From Kitasatospora sp. NA04385 (GTDB taxonomy: Bacteria > Actinomycetota > Actinomycetes > Streptomycetales > Streptomycetaceae): 64,000 nt of DNA. This document shows, piece by piece, positions 60,030 through 64,000 of the stretch; the first letter of the stretch is position 1, and each line of letters opens with the position of its first letter. The DNA is taken from assembly GCF_013364235.1 (NCBI RefSeq), contig NZ_CP054919.1:5114266-5178265 (forward strand), in the 5' to 3' direction. Both the position numbers and the translations under genes were made by a program. The notes below the pieces were generated by a model. That model saw only the letters and a program-made list of their open reading frames with translations. It did not search any database and was not told the DNA's origin.

Positions 60030-60821
60030 ATGACCTCGCCCAGCGCGCCGACCGTCCGCGAGAACGGCACCGGTACCCCGCTCGTCCTGCTGCACGCCTT
60101 CCCGCTCCCCGCGCGGATGTGGGAGGTCCAACTGGAGCGAGTACCCGGCCCGGCCGGGGACGACGCCCGGGTGATCGCACCGGACCAGCGCGGCTTCGGC
60201 ACCGCCCCGCTCGGCGGCCTCCCCCCGTCGCTGGACACCGCCGCCGACGACCTGGCCGCGCTGCTGGACGGCCTCGGCGTCGAACGCGCCGTCCTCGGCG
60301 GCCTGTCGATGGGCGGCTACGTCGCGATGGCCTTCGCCCGCCGCCACCCCGAACGGCTGGCCGGACTCGTGCTCGCCGACACCAAGGCCACCACCGACAC
60401 CGACGCCGCCCGCGCCAACCGGGAGCGCGTCGCCACCGCCGTCCTAGAGCGCGGCAGCGTCGACCTGCTCATCGAGGAGCGGATGGCGGAGAACCTGCTC
60501 GCCCCCGGCACCGACCCCGAACTCATCGGCGCCGTACGGCAGATGATCGCCGAAGCGAGTCCGGCCGCGGTCGCCTGGGCGCAGCGCGCGATGGCCGCCC
60601 GCCCCGACTCGCTGGACGAACTGGCCGCCCTGGAGGTGCCCGCCGCGGTCATCGTCGGCGAGCTCGACACCGTCACCCCGCTCAGCGAGGCCCGGATGAT
60701 GGCCGAGGCGCTCTCCGACGCCGAACTGACCGTCATCCCGGCCGTCGGCCACCTCTCCTCGCTGGAGGCCCCGGAGACCTTCAACGCCGCCGTCCGGGCC
60801 CTGCTCAAGCGCGTCAAGTAG
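60030..60821 (+). CDS. Alpha/beta fold hydrolase
   Basis: 263 residues from the ATG at 60030. The oxyanion segment LVLLHAFPLPARMW, the nucleophile elbow GLSMGGY (Ser), an acid candidate in IVGELDTVTPL and the His in AVGHLSSLE form a complete catalytic triad. LADTKATTDTDAARANRE begins the cap region. The protein resembles 3-oxoadipate enol-lactonase-like and non-haem haloperoxidase-like hydrolases, but no pathway neighbour fixes the substrate. Divergent from the ABC exporter. Confidence 0.88.
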   Translation: MTSPSAPTVRENGTGTPLVLLHAFPLPARMWEVQLERVPGPAGDDARVIAPDQRGFGTAPLGGLPPSLDTAADDLAALLDGLGVERAVLGGLSMGGYVAMAFARRHPERLAGLVLADTKATTDTDAARANRERVATAVLERGSVDLLIEERMAENLLAPGTDPELIGAVRQMIAEASPAAVAWAQRAMAARPDSLDELAALEVPAAVIVGELDTVTPLSEARMMAEALSDAELTVIPAVGHLSSLEAPETFNAAVRALLKRVK

Positions 60822-60840
60822 CCACCGGGCCGACAACGCA

Positions 60841-60878
60841 CCGCGGGGGCCCGGAGCGTGAACTCCGGGCCCCCGCGG
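60841..60878. terminator. Bidirectional terminator between the hydrolase and filP
   Basis: Perfect 16-base stem CCGCGGGGGCCCGGAG / CTCCGGGCCCCCGCGG with a CGTGAA loop, followed by GCTGTTTC. Confidence 0.8.
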
Positions 60879-60923
60879 GCTGTTTCAGGACTTCAGCGGT
60901 GTCCCCGACAGGGCGACGGGGCG

Positions 60924-61853
60924 TCAGCGCGACTGCTGCGCCGGCACGCCCATCGAGTCGTCGGTCGGCAGCGAGGCCGCCGCGACCGCCGCACCGGTCA
61001 GCGTCGCCAGCATCTCGCGGACGTTGGTCAGCTGCGCGTTGATCGAGTCGCGGCGGTTGGTGAGCGCCGCCAGCTCGCGCTCCGACTCGCTGCGGACCCG
61101 GTCGGCCTTGGCGTTGGCGTCGGCCACGATGTCCTCGGCCTGGCGCTGCGCGGTCTCGATGGTCTGGCGGGAACGGCGCTCCGCGTCGGTGCGCAGCTTC
61201 TCCGCCTCCAGGCGGAGCTGCTCGGCGCGGTGCTCGATCTCGGCCAGCCGCTTCTCGGCCTTGGCCTGACGGGCCGCCAGGTCGCGCTCGGACTGCTCCC
61301 GGCGCTTGGCCAGGTTGGTCTCGAACTCCAGGGCGGCCTGCGCGGCCTTGGTGCGGGTCTCCTCGAAGAGGGCGTCCGCCTCCTCGCGCTTGTTCTGCGC
61401 GTCCTTGTTGGCCTCGGCGCGCAGCTGCGCCGCGTCCGACTTGGCCTTGTCGACGATCCGCAGGCCCTCGTCCTCCGCCTTGGCCTTGCGGTCCTTGGCG
61501 TAGTTCTCGGCCTCGGTGCGGACCTGCTGCGCGGCGGCCTCGGCCAGCTCGCGGTGCTGCTCGGCGGCGCGGTGCGCCTCGTCGCGCAGGTCCTTGGCCT
61601 CCTCCTCGGCGAGGCGGAGGATCTTCTCGACGCGGGCACCGAGACCGGCGTAGGAGGGCTCCGCCTCGGTGACCGCGGCCTGGGCCGTCTGGGTCTCCAG
61701 GTGGAGTTCCTCGATGCGCTTCTCCAGCGCGCTGATCCGGGAGAGCGCGCTGTCCCGGTCGGCCACCAGCTTGGCGATCCGCTCGTCGACCTGGGCGCGC
61801 TCGTACCCACGGCGTACCAGGTCGAAGCCGTGCGGGGAGTGACTGTCGCTCAT
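60924..61853 (-). CDS. filP: Intermediate filament-like coiled-coil protein FilP
   Basis: 309 residues from the ATG at 61853. FilP forms cytoplasmic filaments near hyphal tips and gives mechanical stability in Streptomyces; databases often mislabel it as a cellulose-binding protein. The N-terminal FDLVRRGYERAQVDERIAKL is DivIVA-like, and residues 40-290 form an almost unbroken coiled coil of Ala, Glu, Arg and Lys (AEEEAKDLRDEAHRAAEQHR). The N-terminal MSDSHSPHGFD is typical. It lies directly downstream of scy, matching the scy-filP pair at SCO5397/SCO5396. Confidence 0.9.
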   Translation of the reverse strand: MSDSHSPHGFDLVRRGYERAQVDERIAKLVADRDSALSRISALEKRIEELHLETQTAQAAVTEAEPSYAGLGARVEKILRLAEEEAKDLRDEAHRAAEQHRELAEAAAQQVRTEAENYAKDRKAKAEDEGLRIVDKAKSDAAQLRAEANKDAQNKREEADALFEETRTKAAQAALEFETNLAKRREQSERDLAARQAKAEKRLAEIEHRAEQLRLEAEKLRTDAERRSRQTIETAQRQAEDIVADANAKADRVRSESERELAALTNRRDSINAQLTNVREMLATLTGAAVAAASLPTDDSMGVPAQQSR

Positions 61854-61898
61854 GGGATTTCTGGGCTTCCTGTCGTCAAACCGCTGAGATGGTTGAGG

Positions 61899-61942
61899 GA
61901 ATCCTGACACGGTACCGGAGTGTCAACGGCGAAACGCCGTTG
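61899..61942 (-). promoter_or_regulatory. Hairpin and promoter-like boxes between scy and filP
   Basis: Inverted repeat CAACGGCG-AAA-CGCCGTTG at 61924-61942 could terminate scy transcripts. On the minus strand TTGACA (61926-61921) follows directly, with GGATTC 16 bases further, a possible separate promoter for filP. The spacing is slightly short. Confidence 0.4.
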
Positions 61943-61961
61943 GTCCGCGGACAATGTCCGC

Positions 61962-64000
61962 TCAATCGGGTGGCGCGCTCCCGGAGCGATTGCCTCCCGA
62001 CCGCGGAGAGCCCACTCCGGCACTCGCCTTGGGCCCTCCGTCCTTCTTGCTTCCCCCGTTGTGGTGGGCCGACGGCACGGGCGCCTCGAACGCCTCCAGT
62101 GCCGACAGCACGTCCTGGACCCGAGAGATCTCGGTGTTGATGTCCTTGCGGCGGCGGACCAGTTCGTCCAACTCCCGCTGGCCCTCGTCGGTCACGCGCT
62201 TGGCCTCCGCCCGGGCCTCGGCGAGCAGCCGCTCCGCCTCCTCGGCGGCCAGCCGCAGCTGCTCCTCGGCGTCCGAACCGGCCCGGCGGACCCGCTTCTC
62301 GGCCTCGTCGTCGGCGCGCTTGAGCCTGGAGGCGGCCTCGTCGGCCGCCGCCTCCAACTGCTCCTCGGCCTCCATCTCGGACGCCTTGAGCTTCGCCTCC
62401 GCCTTGATGATCAGCGCCTCCGCGCGGGTGGTGGAGTCGGCGAGCTTGTTCTCGGCCTCCTTGAGCAGCGTCTCCGCCTTGCGCACCGCGGAGATCCGCA
62501 CCCGGCCCGCCTCCGCCGACGCCTCCGAGGTCAGCTCGGACGCCCGCGACTCGGCGGCCGCGATCAGCTCCGCCGCCCGCTCCTCGGCCTCAGCGACCTG
62601 CGCCTGCGCCTGCTCCTCGGCCTCGGTCAGCTGCTCCTGGGCCGCCGTCACCAGCGCGTCCACCCGCTCGCCGGCGGACTTCATCGCCTGCGCGTTCTCC
62701 TTGCGGGCCCGCTCGTGCAGCGCCTCGATCTCGGCGTCGGTGCGCTCGCGCAGCTCCTCGGCCCGCTCGCGGATCGCCGTGGAGTCCCGCCGGGCCTCCG
62801 ACAGCAGCGCGTCCGCGTCCGAACGGGCCTTCTCCACCTCGGACTTGCCCTGCGCCTCGGCCTCGGCGCGCAGCCGCTCCGCCTCCTGGCGGGCCGCCGT
62901 CACCATCGCGTCGGACTGCTCCTCGGCGGCCGCGGCCACCGCCAGCGCCTCCGACTGCGCCTGCTCGCCGAGCTGCTCGGCGTCCGCGAACGCCCGCTCC
63001 AGCACCGACTTCGCCTGCTCGCGGGTCGCCCGGTCGTACGACTCGGCGGCCTCCCGGGTCTCCCGGTCGAAGGACTCGGCCCGGCCGCGGATGTCCGCGT
63101 CGAACTCCTCCGCCAGCAGCCGGGTCGCCAGCGCGTACTCCTCGGCCTCCGAGCGCAGCGCGGCCGACCGCTCCTCGGCGTCGGCCAGCGCCGCCGCCGC
63201 CAGCTCCTCCGCCTCGGCCAGCACGCGGTGCGCCCCGGCCTCCGCCTCGGCGCGCTGCTGCTGCACGAACTCGGCCACGGCGGCCCGCAGTTCGGCGGTC
63301 TCCCGGTCGGCCCGCTCGCGCAGCTCCCGGTCGTACGCCTCGGCCTGCTCGCGCAGCTCGGCGCGCTCGCGCTCGGCGGCGGCCCGCAGGTCGGCGATCT
63401 GGCCGGTGGCCTTCTCGTGCATGCCCGCCACCGACTGGCGGACCTCGGCGGCCTCCTGCTCGGCGGCCGAGACCAGCTCGGCGGCCCGCGCCTCGCCGTT
63501 CGCCCGCAGCTGGTCGGCGGCGTGCTCGGCCCGCTCGCGCAGCTCCGCGGTCTCCCGCTCGGCGCTCTCGCGCAGTTCGCGGTCGTACGCCTCGGCCTGC
63601 TCGCGCAGCTCCGTGGTCTCCCGGTCGGTGCGCTCGCGCAGCTCGGCGCTCTCGCGCTCGGCGACGGCCCGCAGCTCCGCGGTCTCCCGGTCGGCGCTCT
63701 CGCGCAGTTCGCGGTCGTACGCCTCGGCGGCCTCGCGCAGTTCGGCGGTCTCCCGGTCGGTGCGCTCGCGCAGTTCGGCGGTCTCCCGCTCGGCGACGGC
63801 CCGCAGCTCCGCGGTCTCCCGGTCGGCGCTCTCACGCAGTTCGCGGTCGTACGCCTCGGCGGCCTCGCGCAGCCGGGACGCCTCGGCCCGGTCGGCGGCG
63901 GCCTCGGCGCCCAGCTCCGCGGCGTCCGTGCGGGCGGCGGCGAGGGCCTGCTCGGCCTCGGCGCGCAGCCGCTGCGCGTCCTGCTCGGCCTCGGTGCGGG
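61962..64000 (-). CDS. scy: Polarisome scaffold Scy, C-terminal part (runs off the window)
   Basis: The minus-strand frame is open from the window edge to a stop at 61962, giving about 679 residues of the C-terminal part. Nearly all of it is charged coiled coil (EAEERAAELIAAAESRASEL, RRDSTAIRERAEELRERTDA), in the 11-residue (hendecad) pattern known for Scy, the large scaffold that organises tip growth and binds DivIVA and FilP. The last 60 residues (VPSAHHNGGSKKDGGPKASA) are flexible and basic. Close repeats occur at 63571-63870. The internal Met at 63431 is not a start. Confidence 0.9.
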   Translation of the reverse strand, partial: RTEAEQDAQRLRAEAEQALAAARTDAAELGAEAAADRAEASRLREAAEAYDRELRESADRETAELRAVAERETAELRERTDRETAELREAAEAYDRELRESADRETAELRAVAERESAELRERTDRETTELREQAEAYDRELRESAERETAELRERAEHAADQLRANGEARAAELVSAAEQEAAEVRQSVAGMHEKATGQIADLRAAAERERAELREQAEAYDRELRERADRETAELRAAVAEFVQQQRAEAEAGAHRVLAEAEELAAAALADAEERSAALRSEAEEYALATRLLAEEFDADIRGRAESFDRETREAAESYDRATREQAKSVLERAFADAEQLGEQAQSEALAVAAAAEEQSDAMVTAARQEAERLRAEAEAQGKSEVEKARSDADALLSEARRDSTAIRERAEELRERTDAEIEALHERARKENAQAMKSAGERVDALVTAAQEQLTEAEEQAQAQVAEAEERAAELIAAAESRASELTSEASAEAGRVRISAVRKAETLLKEAENKLADSTTRAEALIIKAEAKLKASEMEAEEQLEAAADEAASRLKRADDEAEKRVRRAGSDAEEQLRLAAEEAERLLAEARAEAKRVTDEGQRELDELVRRRKDINTEISRVQDVLSALEAFEAPVPSAHHNGGSKKDGGPKASAGVGSPRSGGNRSGSAPPD
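63571..63870. repeat. 132-base tandem repeats within scy
   Basis: The segment beginning CGCAGTTCGCGGTCGTACGC recurs at 63571, 63703 and 63835, exactly 132 bases apart; the first two units are nearly identical throughout, the third diverges after about 35 bases. Each unit encodes 44 residues (four hendecads): AYDRELRESADRETAELRAV, then AERETAELRERTDRETAELR. Confidence 0.85.

Overview
The window looks like a core chromosomal segment of a streptomycete (Streptomyces or Kitasatospora). GC content is very high, several genes start with GTG or TTG, neighbours often overlap by four bases, and the order lysA-hom-thrC-thrB-rho-LCP-rpmE-prfA-prmC-sua5-atpIBEFHAGDC-nucS-filP-scy is the arrangement known from Streptomyces. 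FilP and Scy are polar cytoskeletal proteins of that group. No prophage, insertion sequence or CRISPR array is visible.

Region 1 (1-7354) is a nutrient uptake cassette: a flavin-dependent monooxygenase of the luciferase-like (SsuD-type) family, an acetyltransferase, two solute-binding lipoproteins, a permease and an ATPase of the polar amino-acid ABC type, and a divergently transcribed second permease followed by an FAD/NAD(P)-binding protein. A 26-codon leader peptide resembling the cysteine-containing leaders of actinobacterial sulfur genes precedes it, pointing to organosulfur uptake and oxidation. Region 2 (7386-12711, minus strand) is a full STM4011-STM4015 set: two radical SAM proteins, a sulfatase/phosphatase-superfamily hydrolase, an ATP-grasp protein and a leucine-rich-repeat-like protein, of unknown biochemical role. 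Here the ATP-grasp and hydrolase genes form one open reading frame, joined through a translated copy of a dispersed repeat with 20-base inverted ends. Two more copies of that repeat lie at 3' ends of convergent genes (about 15459 and 21882).

Region 3 (12914-23326) holds accessory genes: a DUF6745 pair, an FAH-family hydrolase, a TetR regulator divergent from a rhomboid-like membrane protein, a DUF885 peptidase, an MFS exporter, a secreted trypsin-like protease, tRNA-Arg(CCG) and an orphan response regulator. Region 4 (23444-41259) carries argS, lysine and threonine biosynthesis, rho, cell-wall assembly (LCP protein and a WecA-type transferase), release factor 1 and its methyltransferase, and tRNA threonylcarbamoylation. 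Three oddities sit here: the N-terminal part of rho changes reading frame several times; the 3' end of prmC runs into a tandem array of 41-base repeats; and the serine hydroxymethyltransferase-like gene has lost catalytic residues.

Region 5 (41543-49511) is the F1Fo ATP synthase operon, punctuated by hairpins after atpI, atpB and atpD. Region 6 (49639-64000) contains a DUF2550 protein, a corrinoid adenosyltransferase, a STAS protein lacking the usual phospho-serine, a large membrane-anchored protein with a degenerate P-loop, nucS, a second luciferase-like oxidoreductase, a small cysteine/histidine protein, an ABC exporter pair, an alpha/beta hydrolase, filP, and the C-terminal part of scy with 132-base internal repeats.
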